Assembly: GCA_947175435.1 (NCBI GenBank)
Contig: CAMWMS010000004.1
Coordinates: 1 to 39,376 of the forward strand
Source of the DNA: an uncultured Lachnospiraceae bacterium
GTDB taxonomy: Bacteria > Bacillota > Clostridia > Lachnospirales > Lachnospiraceae
Length of the DNA stretch: 39,376 nucleotides
Direction of reading: 5' to 3'
The stretch's first letter is position 1. Each line of letters begins with the position of its first letter. Of this stretch, positions 17,649-29,526 are shown piece by piece. The notes beneath the pieces were generated by a model. That model worked only from the letters and a program-made list of their open reading frames with translations, was not told the DNA's origin and did no database searches. The position numbers were made by a program, and so were the translations under genes.

Positions 17649-18815
17649 CAGCCTGTTCAGAGTCGGATCAACATGCAGAAGCCGCATCACCTCATCGGCC
17701 TCCTGTCTGACTCTCTGCTGTTTATTCCCACCACCGCAGGATTTCCTGACTGCCCGTATCAGCAGATTTTTCGGCGTATGCTCCATATCAATGAATTCGA
17801 GAATACTTGTCTCATAACCGGCCGCCTCCAGCAGATTGGCACGCAGTGCATCCGTGACAAGCGCCGAAAGCCGCTCCTTGATTATACCGTACTTAAGGAG
17901 CGGAGACAATGCTTCATTATGAATCTGTCTGTTTATCTCATGCTGACAGCAAGGTACGGACAAGATCACCTGCGCGCCCCATTCGACAGCCTTCGCGAGA
18001 GCATAGTCGGTGGCGGTGTCACAGGCATGCAGTGTCACCACCATATCAACCGTACTCTCCTCTTCATATTCGGCAATATCACCCTTGATAAAATGTAGCT
18101 TATCATATCCGTATTTTTGGCTTAGGGCATTACAGTTTGTAATTACGTCTTCTTTCAGATCCAGTCCCGTAATCTCCACATCATAGCCCCGCAGATCATG
18201 CAGATAATAGTACATGGCAAAAGTAAGATAAGATTTACCGCAGCCGAAATCTATGATATGCACGGTATTCTCTTTTGAGAGTGTTGGCAAAATATCTTCA
18301 ATAAATTCCAGAAAACGGTTAATCTGCTTAAATTTATCATAGCGGGCATGGACAATCTTTCCTTCCTTTGTCTGTACACCCAGATCAACCAAAAACGGAA
18401 CCGGAATGCCCTCCTGCAAAATATACTGTTTCTTCCTGTTATGCGCCAGTTTTACAGTCCTACCCGCCTCTGCCTCTTTTTCCGTGCTCTCGATCTTCTT
18501 CTTACTGATCGTCATCTTACCTTTCTTACTGACCAGAACGACCGCCCTACAGCCTTGATGCGACACTTCGCACTGCTTAAAATCTCTTTCCAGCACTGCT
18601 GCTATGTGCCAGATCACCGCATCCTGATCCAGATTTTCATGAAAAACCTGCTTGCCTTCATAAGTGGTCTGCTGGAAAAGCAGTCTGCCTTTTACCATAA
18701 CAGGCCTTATTTTAATTTTAAACGCCCCGTTTTTATCTCTTGGATTGCTGAGAATAATCTGATAGAGCCCCTCATCCACTGTTTCCTGTAAAAGTTCTTC
18801 AAGCTGTTCTTCCAT
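17643..18815 (-). CDS. SAM-dependent methyltransferase (Methyltransf_32-like)
   Basis: A class I SAM-dependent methyltransferase of 390 aa. The C-terminal catalytic part has the SAM-binding motif IIDFGCGKSYLTF at about residues 185-197, the acidic motif ITGLDLKED, a VTLHACDTATDYALA block, and SVPCCQHE at about 280, as in the family whose members include eukaryotic METTL25/RRNAD1-type proteins. The N-terminal 150 aa are a separate domain of unknown role. The RNA substrate is unknown; a tRNA or rRNA target is inference. It is cotranscribed with the 129-aa gene upstream and the C39-like gene downstream. Confidence 0.85.
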   Translation of the reverse strand: MEEQLEELLQETVDEGLYQIILSNPRDKNGAFKIKIRPVMVKGRLLFQQTTYEGKQVFHENLDQDAVIWHIAAVLERDFKQCEVSHQGCRAVVLVSKKGKMTISKKKIESTEKEAEAGRTVKLAHNRKKQYILQEGIPVPFLVDLGVQTKEGKIVHARYDKFKQINRFLEFIEDILPTLSKENTVHIIDFGCGKSYLTFAMYYYLHDLRGYDVEITGLDLKEDVITNCNALSQKYGYDKLHFIKGDIAEYEEESTVDMVVTLHACDTATDYALAKAVEWGAQVILSVPCCQHEINRQIHNEALSPLLKYGIIKERLSALVTDALRANLLEAAGYETSILEFIDMEHTPKNLLIRAVRKSCGGGNKQQRVRQEADEVMRLLHVDPTLNRLI

Positions 18816-18888
18816 CTTTTCTCCGTTTCAAAGCATCTACGCCAACGCATTATGCTTCTATTTTAATCAGATTACCATAAAACCACAA

Positions 18889-19278
18889 CTAAAATTTTAA
18901 AATCCCATTTCGATTGGAATGGCGTTTCCTGTAGATCTCATAGGAAAGAAGCACTTGGACAAATTCCGTGACTCTGTCCCAGTCCATATCTTTGTCCTCT
19001 CCCTCCTCCGGCTGCTCTTCCTTTGTCTTTCTAATCTTATCCACGATAATCTGGGTCAATCTGTATATCTGCCATTTATCCGGATATTCATCGTAGATCA
19101 TACTGCCCTCATAATCGATACGATCCAATGTTTCTGCTATGATCTTCTGATATTTCTTCGCTTCCGTCGGATACATCTGCTGTAAATATTCCAAATCCCG
19201 CGTCACGCTGTCTTCCTGCTGATAATAAAGCGGAAGCGGATAGGCCATATAGAACGGCAATATTCTGGATTGATTCAT
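18889..19278 (-). CDS. Conserved-looking hypothetical protein, 129 aa
   Basis: I do not recognise a family. The protein is soluble and mostly helical, with an aromatic, proline-rich start (LPFYMAYPLPLYYQQED), a central helical segment, an acidic stretch EEQPEEGEDKDMDWD, and a basic C-terminus. It has a good promoter 25-50 bp upstream and is the first gene of the operon with the methyltransferase and the anchored C39-like protein. The ribosome binding site is weak. Codon use and the operon position support a real gene. Confidence 0.75.
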   Translation of the reverse strand: MNQSRILPFYMAYPLPLYYQQEDSVTRDLEYLQQMYPTEAKKYQKIIAETLDRIDYEGSMIYDEYPDKWQIYRLTQIIVDKIRKTKEEQPEEGEDKDMDWDRVTEFVQVLLSYEIYRKRHSNRNGILKF

Positions 19279-19302
19279 ACTGCACCAACTCTATGTCTTT
19301 TT

Positions 19303-19330
19303 ATTCTATCATATGCAGTTTCATGTGTAA
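19303..19330 (-). promoter_or_regulatory. Promoter of the 129-aa/methyltransferase operon
   Basis: On the minus strand TTACAC (19325-19330), a 16-bp spacer and TAGAAT (19303-19308). Confidence 0.6.
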
Positions 19331-19365
19331 CGCGAATCGCGAAGTTTTCCGGTCAATTTCCGACA

Positions 19366-19430
19366 AAAATTAAGCTTCGCGAGGTTGCGAGATATTGCTT
19401 ATGAGATGCTACGCTTCTCCGCAAACTCGA
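19366..19430 (+). repeat. Hairpin repeat, family B copy 2 (long form)
   Basis: The long form of the element: GCGAGATATTGC and GCAAACTCG frame the shared insert TTATGAGATGCTACG, preceded by an AGCTTCGC hairpin. It lies between the ATP synthase terminator and the 129-aa gene promoter. Confidence 0.75.
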
Positions 19431-19452
19431 AGTCTAACACACAATTTACTAC

Positions 19453-19500
19453 AAAAAGAGCGAGAGACGGATATTATATACATCCGCCCCTCACTCTTTT
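19453..19500 (-). terminator. Terminator of the ATP synthase operon
   Basis: A long stem of about 19 bp with a few mismatches (AAAAGAGTGAGGGG arm against the CTCTCGCTCTTTT arm) is followed on the minus strand by TTTTTG, 16 bp after the atpC stop codon. Confidence 0.85.
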
Positions 19501-19515
19501 AATTACATGTGCTAT

Positions 19516-19926
19516 TTATTGTCGCACGGTCTCTATTCTTGCCACTGCCCGCTTTAAGGCCAGCTCTGCTCTGTTCATATCCGTACCCGGATCGTGCTCT
19601 TTGAGCCTCTCCTCAGCACGCGACTTCGCCTCCTCGGCACGATTTACGTCAATTTCCGACGGCCATTCTATGATTTCGGCAAGAATTGTAACCTTATCCG
19701 GCAGAACCTCGGTAAATCCCGCATGCAGTGCGGCCTCCTTCACTTCCTCTCCCCGTGTAATCGTCAGGATCCCCGGAGCAACGATCATCGTCATCGGAAT
19801 GTGATCTTTGTAAATACCGACTTCTCCCTCTACCGTATTAAATTCCACCATAGACACTTCGTCCTCATAGAAAACTCTGTCCGGTGTAATAATTTTTAAG
19901 GTAAAATTTCTATTATCATCAGCCAT
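19516..19926 (-). CDS. atpC: F1 ATP synthase epsilon subunit
   Basis: Central-stalk subunit of F1 that couples rotation and inhibits ATP hydrolysis. The 136-aa protein starts with NFTLKIITPDRVFYEDEV, has the GEVGIYKDHIPM motif of the N-terminal beta-sandwich, and ends with the two-helix C-terminal domain rich in Arg, Ala and Glu. It is the last gene of the operon and is followed by the terminator. Confidence 0.96.
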   Translation of the reverse strand: MADDNRNFTLKIITPDRVFYEDEVSMVEFNTVEGEVGIYKDHIPMTMIVAPGILTITRGEEVKEAALHAGFTEVLPDKVTILAEIIEWPSEIDVNRAEEAKSRAEERLKEHDPGTDMNRAELALKRAVARIETVRQ

Positions 19927-19966
19927 ACGCTACCTCATATACTCTTTGTCTGGAAGAATGCGATCC

Positions 19967-21382
<1,416 letters not shown>

Positions 21383-21465
21383 TCACTCATGTTATTTCGT
21401 GTTTATTTTCTGATGCGCAACGCCTATCCGTCGTTGTAAAATGCAACTTTCTTCTTTCACAACCT

Positions 21466-21555
21466 GGAAGAATGCATGCTTTTCGCATTCTTCCGAACAT
21501 GATTTAGTTACTCTTAGGCTGTGTCCTTTACAGCCTTAGTGTAACTTCATGTTCT
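21466..21555 (-). repeat. Two-hairpin repeat, family A copy 2
   Basis: On the minus strand the element begins at the atpG stop codon. Its long stem is formed by AACATGA-GTTAC-CTAAGGCTGT and its partner ACAGCCTAAG-GTAAC-TCATGTT. A second stem GGAAGAATGC/GCATTCTTCC follows, then the atpD leader. The outer arms co-vary with copies 1 and 3. Confidence 0.85.
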
Positions 21556-22417
21556 AGGATATTGCGTTTGCACCTGCAATAATTTCTGTTAATTCCTGCG
21601 TAATAGATCCCTGACGTGCTCTGTTGTACATCAGTGACAAGTGATCTATCATTTCCTCAGCATTGCTTGTCGCGGAATCCATAGCCTGCATTCTTGCACC
21701 GTTCTCACTGGCAACAGCTTCCACCAAACCACCGTAGATCAGGCTTGTAACATATTTCGGAATGATCATGTCAAGCGCCTCATCATCTTCGGGCTCGAAG
21801 TTCATCATTGCCTTACTGCCAGTCTCCTTGCCCGCTTCACCGCTTTCCGGTGCCTCTACGGGAAGAAGCTTTAACAGCGTCGGCACATGCACCACGGTAT
21901 TCTTAAATCCCGTGTAAGCAAGATAGATCTCATTGATCTCACCTGCGGCATAAGCGTCCAGCAGCTTTTTGCTGATACCCATGGCATCCACATAAGACGG
22001 TTCCTCGATGATATCCGAGTTTTCCTCCATGATATGATAGCCATTGCGCTGCAATGCATCCTTGCCTTTCTTGCCGATCGCATAAATCTCCAGATCTTCT
22101 TTCTTAAAATCGCCCTTGGTAATCAGCTTGGTAATATTAGAATTATAGCCGCCCGCAAGACCTCTGTTGGAAGTGATCACAATAACCGCCTTCTTCCCGG
22201 ATTCTCCTGCCTTCAAGTAAGGGTGATTCAAGCTGCCTGTCTTCGCCAGCATGGAAGACACTGTCTCATACATACAGTTAAAATATGCTTTCGACTGTTC
22301 CGCACGTTGTTTCGCTCTCTGCAGTTTCACGGTAGAAACGAGTTTCATGGCTTTGGTAATCTGCTGAGTACTCTGTATACTGCCTTTACGCCTTTTAATG
22401 TCTCTCATTGAGGCCAT
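21554..22417 (-). CDS. atpG: F1 ATP synthase gamma subunit
   Basis: Rotor shaft subunit of F1, 287 aa. The N-terminal helix reads MRDIKRRKGSIQSTQQITKAM and the C-terminal helix contains MDSATSNAEEMIDHLSLMYNRARQ-type residues that pair with it as a coiled coil; the ITSNRGLAGGYN motif is at about 82. The TAG stop codon is the first base triplet of the family A repeat that follows. Confidence 0.97.
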   Translation of the reverse strand: MASMRDIKRRKGSIQSTQQITKAMKLVSTVKLQRAKQRAEQSKAYFNCMYETVSSMLAKTGSLNHPYLKAGESGKKAVIVITSNRGLAGGYNSNITKLITKGDFKKEDLEIYAIGKKGKDALQRNGYHIMEENSDIIEEPSYVDAMGISKKLLDAYAAGEINEIYLAYTGFKNTVVHVPTLLKLLPVEAPESGEAGKETGSKAMMNFEPEDDEALDMIIPKYVTSLIYGGLVEAVASENGARMQAMDSATSNAEEMIDHLSLMYNRARQGSITQELTEIIAGANAIS

Positions 22418-22446
22418 AGCGTCACCTTCCTCTTTCTCTATTTCTA

Positions 22447-23955
<1,509 letters not shown>

Positions 23956-24020
23956 TCATACGCACCTTTCTTCTTAATTTGAATATAAGCTCATAGCTTT
24001 TCCTGCCGAATCCGGCTTGA

Positions 24021-24566
24021 TCAGATATGAACTTTTAACAATTCTTTTTGCAGCTCATTTAACTTTGTCCTGATACTGCTGTCCACCACTCTGTCACCGA
24101 TACGGACAACCATACCGCCGATCAGGGCTTCGTCTACCTGAAAATGCATTTCCATCTTCGCATACTGAGTTGTTCCAAGCAGCTTCTGTTCTATTTTGCT
24201 GCACTGTTCTTCCTTAAGCGGAACAGCCGTCGTCACCGTTGCAACGCCGATCCCCTTATACCGCTTTACTTCTGCAATAAAATAGTCCAGAATCTCGTCG
24301 ATATCTCTGTAACGGTCTTTGGAAATGATGATTGTAAGAAATCCAAGCAGTTCATCAGACACCCTGCCTTCAAATACGTTCTTCGCAACCTGAATCTTCT
24401 CTTCGACAATGATCTTGGGATGATTCATCAGTCTGCCGAAATCCTCGTTGTCCGCAAGCACTTTTTGAAGCTGTAGGATTTCTTCTGACAATACATCTAT
24501 TTTGCCTTCCTCTACCGCAAGCTCAAATAATGCATCTCCATATGTTTTTGAAATTAGCTTAGCCAT
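24021..24566 (-). CDS. atpH: F1 ATP synthase delta subunit
   Basis: Peripheral-stalk subunit joining F1 to the b subunit, 181 aa. The helical N-terminal domain begins with KTYGDALFELAVEEGKID, and the C-terminal part has the VTTAVPLKEEQ and IGGMVVRIGDRVVDSSIRTKL signature. It overlaps the end of atpF by 13 bp, which suggests translational coupling. Confidence 0.96.
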   Translation of the reverse strand: MAKLISKTYGDALFELAVEEGKIDVLSEEILQLQKVLADNEDFGRLMNHPKIIVEEKIQVAKNVFEGRVSDELLGFLTIIISKDRYRDIDEILDYFIAEVKRYKGIGVATVTTAVPLKEEQCSKIEQKLLGTTQYAKMEMHFQVDEALIGGMVVRIGDRVVDSSIRTKLNELQKELLKVHI

Positions 24567-25117
24567 GTGCCCTCACCTATTTCTTTCAACGTTTCTTCAA
24601 TCAAACTGTCCTGAACGGTCGTGTCTATCTTAGCACTCACAACTTTACCCGCCATCAGGGATGCCAGAACCACCATTTCGCGCTTCACTTCATCGGCGGC
24701 TTTCTTCTTCTCCAGCTCTGCTTCCACGCCGGCTCTCTCGATGATCCTCGACGCTTCCTCTTTGGCTTCCGATACGATCTTGTTCTCATTGGCGAGCGCC
24801 TTTTTCCTGGCCTCGCTTAAGATTTCTTCGGCTTCCTTGTCGATCTCTTTCAGCTTGGCTTCGTACTGTTCTTTCAGTGCCCTCGCATTTTCCATATCGG
24901 CTGCAGCGCTGTCAAGCTCGTTTTTGATCCGATCCTGTCTGTTCTGCATCATATCCCTCACAGGATTGAAGAGAAAATGAGAAGCAACCAAAAACAATGT
25001 AAATACCGCAATGATCATCAAAACCGAATCCGCAATCAACTGCAGATCCAGATCAAAAAGTCTTGGTTCCATTTCTGCTGCGGCTGCCATTACCATCTGT
25101 GTAGCTAATGTACTCAA
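24554..25117 (-). CDS. atpF: F0 ATP synthase b subunit
   Basis: Peripheral-stalk subunit with one membrane helix (about residues 28-50, ADSVLMIIAVFTLFLVASHF) followed by a long charged coiled coil. The start codon is TTG at 25117: GGAGG lies 8 nt before it, whereas the next in-frame ATG (25096) has no comparable site. The resulting length is 187 aa, slightly longer at the N-terminus than typical b subunits. It overlaps atpH by 13 bp. Confidence 0.93.
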   Translation of the reverse strand: MSTLATQMVMAAAAEMEPRLFDLDLQLIADSVLMIIAVFTLFLVASHFLFNPVRDMMQNRQDRIKNELDSAAADMENARALKEQYEAKLKEIDKEAEEILSEARKKALANENKIVSEAKEEASRIIERAGVEAELEKKKAADEVKREMVVLASLMAGKVVSAKIDTTVQDSLIEETLKEIGEGTWLS

Positions 25118-25153
25118 GCTCTTATCCTCCTTTCTTCACAATTCTCAAGCCCC

Positions 25154-25240
25154 GGAGAATGCACGTTCTTTGCATTCTCCAAGAGATGACTATAGTTGCA
25201 CTTAGGCTGTGTTCTATACAGCCTTAGTGTAACTTCATCT

Positions 25241-25243
<3 letters not shown>
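25154..25243 (-). repeat. Two-hairpin repeat, family A copy 3
   Basis: On the minus strand it starts at the atpE stop codon. The long stem runs AGATGA-GTT-CACT-AGGCTGT against ACAGCCT-AGTG-AAC-TCATCT, then a second stem GGAGAATGC/GCATTCTCC. It separates the c-subunit gene from atpF. Confidence 0.85.
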
Positions 25244-25612
<369 letters not shown>

Positions 25613-25621
25613 TCATACCGG

Positions 25622-26341
25622 TTATTCAGTCGTACAGGCATCTGTAATGTATGTCATGGTCAACATACAGAATACATAAGTCTGGATCGCTCCCGAGAAC
25701 AGATCAAAATACACATGTAACGCTGCCGGCCAGACAAGCGCGATCTTAGAAAGCAGTCCGTATACCAGCGCCGTCATAACCGTGCCGGATAAGACATTTG
25801 CAAACAGACGCAGTGACAATGAAACCGGAACTGCAATATCACCGATTACATTGATCGGTGCCCAGATCGGCCATGGATCACACAGTCCTGCGATGACACC
25901 CTTCACTTTCTGATATTTAAATTTGTTAAAGTGAATCAGCGTGAATGTCATAAGTCCCATCGCGAATGTCACACCATAATCCGCTGTCGGCGGTCTTAAA
26001 CCGAACAGACCCGAGATATTGCTGAGCAGAATGAAGATAAAGATAGTTCCTATATAATTGCGGAATTTCGGGCTGAACTTACCCATAACGCCGCCGATCA
26101 TATTATCTAACATCTCCACCACAAGTTCCGCAATGTTCTGGAAAGTACCCGGAACATCCGACGCATGCTTGACGGCACGGTTTGCGGCAATACAGAAACC
26201 GATGATCACAAGCATAACGATCAGCACACACACATGCGTAGTCGTAATCCATACAGTCTGTCCAAACAATTCATAGGAAAACACTCCATGAATCATAAAA
26301 TCAATATCAGCGCCTGCGGATAACAGAACTCCCTGTCCCAT
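25622..26341 (-). CDS. atpB: F0 ATP synthase a subunit
   Basis: Stator membrane subunit forming the ion half-channels, 239 aa with five to six membrane helices. The essential arginine lies in SLSLRLFANVLSG at about residue 186. Typical MLDNMIGG and FSPKFRNYIGTIFIFIL segments are present. It is 34 bp after the subunit I gene. Confidence 0.96.
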   Translation of the reverse strand: MGQGVLLSAGADIDFMIHGVFSYELFGQTVWITTTHVCVLIVMLVIIGFCIAANRAVKHASDVPGTFQNIAELVVEMLDNMIGGVMGKFSPKFRNYIGTIFIFILLSNISGLFGLRPPTADYGVTFAMGLMTFTLIHFNKFKYQKVKGVIAGLCDPWPIWAPINVIGDIAVPVSLSLRLFANVLSGTVMTALVYGLLSKIALVWPAALHVYFDLFSGAIQTYVFCMLTMTYITDACTTE

Positions 26342-26375
26342 ACTTTCACCCCCTTATTTTATGACTTTATGTATT

Positions 26376-26765
26376 TTAAATTTTAAATACTTTCGCACTT
26401 ATCTTACGCAGCCAAGGGTTCAGATAAGCCGATATCTTCATCCCCATATAACCGCAGAACATAAAAATCGGATTGGCAAAGTCCGTATAGATCAGTACAA
26501 ACATGACCACCACCAGTACCAAATACCGGATCAGATTGTTCGTCCCGATCGTCTTCGCCGCCTGTTTGGCTGCCTGATCCATCCCCCGGTTTAACGACCA
26601 CCACATATGGACGGAACCTGCGATAGCGAGCACAACGCCGATCCAAAGCCCCAGACTGTAAGACGCCCTCCTTGAAAAAAAAAGCAGTACCGCTTGAAAT
26701 ATCAAGCCATATAAAAAAATTCCCAGACACAGATCAAACAAAGTCGGATCGATTTTCTTCTTCAT
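26376..26765 (-). CDS. atpI: ATP synthase subunit I
   Basis: A small membrane protein, 129 aa, with four hydrophobic segments (about residues 10-28, 33-50, 75-95, 98-115). Its position directly before atpB and its length identify it as the poorly conserved AtpI chaperone, thought to help assemble the c-ring. It starts 3 bp after the end of the AtpZ-like gene. Confidence 0.8.
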   Translation of the reverse strand: MKKKIDPTLFDLCLGIFLYGLIFQAVLLFFSRRASYSLGLWIGVVLAIAGSVHMWWSLNRGMDQAAKQAAKTIGTNNLIRYLVLVVVMFVLIYTDFANPIFMFCGYMGMKISAYLNPWLRKISAKVFKI

Positions 26766-26768
26766 AAT

Positions 26769-27038
26769 TCACTCTTCTTCCTTCTTGTCATCCTGTCTCT
26801 TCGTGCTGCGTCTGCGTGTTACTGCCGGCGTCTCATATATTTTCTTAGCAAATCTGAATACATTCGTAAACCCTGCCAGCGCACCGACAAAAAACAACAC
26901 TACCGTCCAGAAAGAGGTTTCGAATTTCCAATCAAGGAACATTCCCGCAAAAGAACAAATAAAAATAGGAACCAGCATGTTAATACCGAACTGACTTATC
27001 ATCATAAGTGCCTGATAGACATTTCTATTATATTTCAC
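26769..27038 (-). CDS. atpZ: AtpZ/AtpI family protein
   Basis: First gene of the ATP synthase operon, 89 aa with two membrane helices (about residues 15-35 and 42-62) and a strongly charged C-terminus (RRRSTKRQDDKKEEE). The MISQFGINMLVPIFICSFAG start and LDWKF...FFVGALAGFTNVFRF pattern match the AtpZ family known beside atpI. Role in ATP synthase assembly or ion supply is inferred from the family. Confidence 0.85.
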   Translation of the reverse strand: MKYNRNVYQALMMISQFGINMLVPIFICSFAGMFLDWKFETSFWTVVLFFVGALAGFTNVFRFAKKIYETPAVTRRRSTKRQDDKKEEE

Positions 27039-27093
27039 AGCCTTTCCCTTCTTTTATTTTGTCTATTAATGGAAATTACAGCCTCCGTGTAAA

Positions 27094-27122
27094 ATTATAC
27101 TCATTTTTACCACTTATGTCCA
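27094..27122 (-). promoter_or_regulatory. Promoter of the ATP synthase operon
   Basis: On the minus strand TGGACA (27117-27122), a 17-bp spacer and a perfect TATAAT (27094-27099). It leaves a leader of about 50 nt before atpZ. Confidence 0.75.
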
Positions 27123-27143
27123 GACAAATTGTGAAAAATAGAT

Positions 27144-27190
27144 AAAAAATTGAGCTTCGCTCAATTGCGAGATTTGCTTCGCAAACTCGA
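27144..27190 (+). repeat. Hairpin repeat, family B copy 4 (short form)
   Basis: The clearest short form: AATTGAGC-TTC-GCTCAATT, then GCGAGATTTGC-TT-CGCAAACTCG. It lies between the divergent atp and DUF402 genes, just upstream of the atp promoter. Confidence 0.8.
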
Positions 27191-27286
27191 AATATATAAC
27201 ACAGCTGCTTGACTTTTTAATCTTGTCAATGTAACGTAGTGTTTAAGGAAACTGATTCATCACCATCGCTGTTCACAGGAGGTACT

Positions 27287-27769
27287 ATGGCAAATCCGAC
27301 TCTATATCGCAAGAGATTGATTCCTGAAGAGTGTATTCTGTTGAAAGATGACCGTGTCCTATATCGCGACAAGCAGATCATCGTAACAGGCTGGAACTCC
27401 TTAAAGCCACGCAAAGACCTGCACCACGGCTTCTCCTGCTACTATCTTAACGAAGGCATTAAAGTAAGCCGGTTCTATCGGGAAGACGAGACTCTTCTCT
27501 TCTGGTACTGTGATATCGTTGATTATGACTACACCGAAGAGACCGATACATACATTGTCACGGATCTCTTGGCTGATGTGATCGTCTATCCTGACGGTTT
27601 TGTGAAAGTAGTGGATCTGGATGAGCTCGTCACCGCCAGAGAATCCGGCATCCTGTCCGAAGATATGCTGAGCAGGTCCCTGCTTTGTTTAGACCGGCTG
27701 CTAAAGACTATCTATGCCGGTGATTTTCCCAAACTTCAAAAACCTACCGAAGATTATATAAATATTTAA
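27287..27769 (+). CDS. DUF402 protein, nucleoside phosphatase-like
   Basis: A 160-aa cytoplasmic protein of the DUF402/FomD-like barrel family. Characterised relatives are nucleoside tri/diphosphatases. FWYCDIVDYDY and YIVTDLLADVIVYPDGFVKVVDLDEL match the metal-binding Asp/Glu pattern. The frame opens at 27239, but AGGAGG immediately before the ATG at 27287 fixes the start. It is monocistronic with a terminator downstream. The family is confident and the substrate unknown. Confidence 0.87.
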   Translation: MANPTLYRKRLIPEECILLKDDRVLYRDKQIIVTGWNSLKPRKDLHHGFSCYYLNEGIKVSRFYREDETLLFWYCDIVDYDYTEETDTYIVTDLLADVIVYPDGFVKVVDLDELVTARESGILSEDMLSRSLLCLDRLLKTIYAGDFPKLQKPTEDYINI

Positions 27770-27783
27770 TAACAGGCGATATA

Positions 27784-27822
27784 CGGCATGGACGGCACAG
27801 ACCGAAATCCATGCCGTCCTTA
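27784..27822 (+). terminator. Terminator after the DUF402 gene
   Basis: A 9-bp perfect stem, CGGCATGGA/TCCATGCCG, is followed by TCCTTATTTATTT. It lies between convergent genes. Confidence 0.7.
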
Positions 27823-27830
27823 TTTATTTG

Positions 27831-29030
27831 TTAATAGAAAATATGTCCCCCAATCGTATACCGCGGATTGATACCGGCTACCGGTGTTCTGAAATAGACG
27901 CAGTTTCCCACATTGGTCGTACCGCGCATAACCTCATCTGCTGCCTGATAGCAAGATGCAGTCGCTCTCCCGTCTGCCAATGCTAATGCCAAGCGCCCGC
28001 TGGCTACAGGGGAAAATTGTCCGGACTGATATATAACACCAGTTACTGTATCGGGGTATACAGAGCTCAGTACTCTGTTTATCACAACCGACCCTACCGC
28101 CACCTGACCGGCGTAGGATTCTCCCCCTGCTTCACAATAGATCAGATTCGCCAGCAGATACCTGTCACCTTCCGCGAAACTCACTTCTGAAATGTCCCGC
28201 CAGCTTGACTGTGCCGCCAGTTCCGCCATGCGGATCTCTTCCGCCAGCTTCGCTTTTAAAGCCGTAAGATTCTCTTCCTCTTCTTTGATCTTCTGCTCAT
28301 AGGCAAGCGCCTGTGCCTCCGCTTCCGAAATTTGACCGGAAGTTGCATGTAAAGAATTCGTCGTCTGGCTGACCAGCCCGGATACGCGGCTCTGTTCCGC
28401 CACAACCTGCACCTTATACTCTCCTAATTCCTCTTTATCTTGCTCTAACTGCGCCAGGTCAAGCTCCAGTTCTTCCTGCTTCGCTTCTATCGCCGCCTGC
28501 GCATCTTTATAATCCTGCAGTACCTTCTGCTGATAAGCCGACAACTGTTCAATATAATTATTCTTATTCAGAAAATCCGAAAAGCTGGTCGCAGAGAAAA
28601 ACAATTCCATATAAAGGAAGTCGCTCTTTTCATAGATAAACCGAATCTGCTGCTTCATCGTCTCGTACTGCGTGTCCTTAAGGGTGATCGCCTCTTCCAG
28701 ATCCTTTTTAACTTCCTCAATCTTGCCGTTTAATGTCTCGATCTGCGCTTCCTTGTCCGCAATCTTATCTTCTAAGTCACTCAGGTTATTGCTCACCTGT
28801 GTAAGCTCAGTATTCAAGGTTGACAGTGCACCCTGTAGAGAATCCTTCTGTTCATTCAGATTTTTCAGATTTTCTTCCGTCTCGTCCAGTTTGTTTTCTG
28901 CGTCCTTTTTCTCCTGCTCGGCTTTATTGATCTTCTGACGAGTCTCCTCCGTCGCCTGTACAGTGACAGTCGTAAGTCCGAGCAGCAAGACCATAACCAT
29001 CCAGACCGCCGTTCTACGCGTGCCTCTCAT
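27831..29030 (-). CDS. Coiled-coil, SleB/CwlJ-type cell wall hydrolase
   Basis: A secreted peptidoglycan hydrolase, 399 aa. A signal peptide (about residues 1-27) is followed by about 220 aa of strongly predicted coiled coil (KINKAEQEKKDAENKLDETE-type heptads), like the regulatory coiled coils of PcsB/EnvC proteins. The C-terminal 115 aa form a Hydrolase_2 domain with LIYCEAGGESYAGQVAVGSV (catalytic Glu) and VASGR. GGAGG touches an upstream ATG (29036), so the second ATG at 29030, 6 nt after it, is chosen. It is probably involved in cell separation or spore-cortex lysis. Confidence 0.88.
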   Translation of the reverse strand: MRGTRRTAVWMVMVLLLGLTTVTVQATEETRQKINKAEQEKKDAENKLDETEENLKNLNEQKDSLQGALSTLNTELTQVSNNLSDLEDKIADKEAQIETLNGKIEEVKKDLEEAITLKDTQYETMKQQIRFIYEKSDFLYMELFFSATSFSDFLNKNNYIEQLSAYQQKVLQDYKDAQAAIEAKQEELELDLAQLEQDKEELGEYKVQVVAEQSRVSGLVSQTTNSLHATSGQISEAEAQALAYEQKIKEEEENLTALKAKLAEEIRMAELAAQSSWRDISEVSFAEGDRYLLANLIYCEAGGESYAGQVAVGSVVINRVLSSVYPDTVTGVIYQSGQFSPVASGRLALALADGRATASCYQAADEVMRGTTNVGNCVYFRTPVAGINPRYTIGGHIFY

Positions 29031-29072
29031 AAACATCCTCCATAATGCGTTTAATCATAACACGTGCTATCA

Positions 29073-29498
29073 TTATTCAATCAGTCCCACTCTCCTGCAG
29101 TGCTTCTCTTCCCCGGAAAACTCTGTATTCAGGAAAGTATCCACAATACTGAATGCCAGATTCGGTCCCACAATACCACCGCCCATGGCAAGCACATTCG
29201 CATCGTTATGCAGTCTGGTCATTTTCGCCGTCAAAGTATCCGCACACAACGCACAACGGACTCCCTTGACTTTGTTCGCTGTAATGGAGATTCCGATACC
29301 CGTCGTGCAGATCACAATACCTTTCTCACATTCTCCCTTAGCAACCGCCTCGGCGACTGCACGTCCGTAAATCGGATAATCACAGGAAGCCTTATCCGCA
29401 CACCCATAGTCTTTACAATCCACACCCTGTTCTTTCAGATGAGCGATAACCGCCTCTTTCAAATCATATCCGCCATGGTCACTTCCGATTGCTATCAT
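29073..29498 (-). CDS. rpiB: Ribose 5-phosphate isomerase B
   Basis: Interconverts ribose 5-phosphate and ribulose 5-phosphate in the pentose phosphate pathway. The 141-aa protein starts with IAIGSDHGGYDLKE, contains the catalytic-cysteine segment VICTTGIGISITANK at about residues 63-77, and LHNDANVLAMGG at about 99-110. The open frame extends upstream into the tsaC-like gene, but GGAG lies before the ATG at 29498. The gene belongs to the RpiB/LacAB family; RpiB is preferred because it stands alone. Confidence 0.93.
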   Translation of the reverse strand: MIAIGSDHGGYDLKEAVIAHLKEQGVDCKDYGCADKASCDYPIYGRAVAEAVAKGECEKGIVICTTGIGISITANKVKGVRCALCADTLTAKMTRLHNDANVLAMGGGIVGPNLAFSIVDTFLNTEFSGEEKHCRRVGLIE

Positions 29499-29526
29499 AT
29501 CCGTTTCTCCTCCATTTCCTGTTCCA

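Noticed and set aside
16503-18098. 531-codon plus-strand ORF
   Set aside because: Antisense across the anchored C39-like gene and the methyltransferase. The composition is His/Ile/Arg-rich, as expected for a shadow frame, and the genes on the other strand have clear family motifs.
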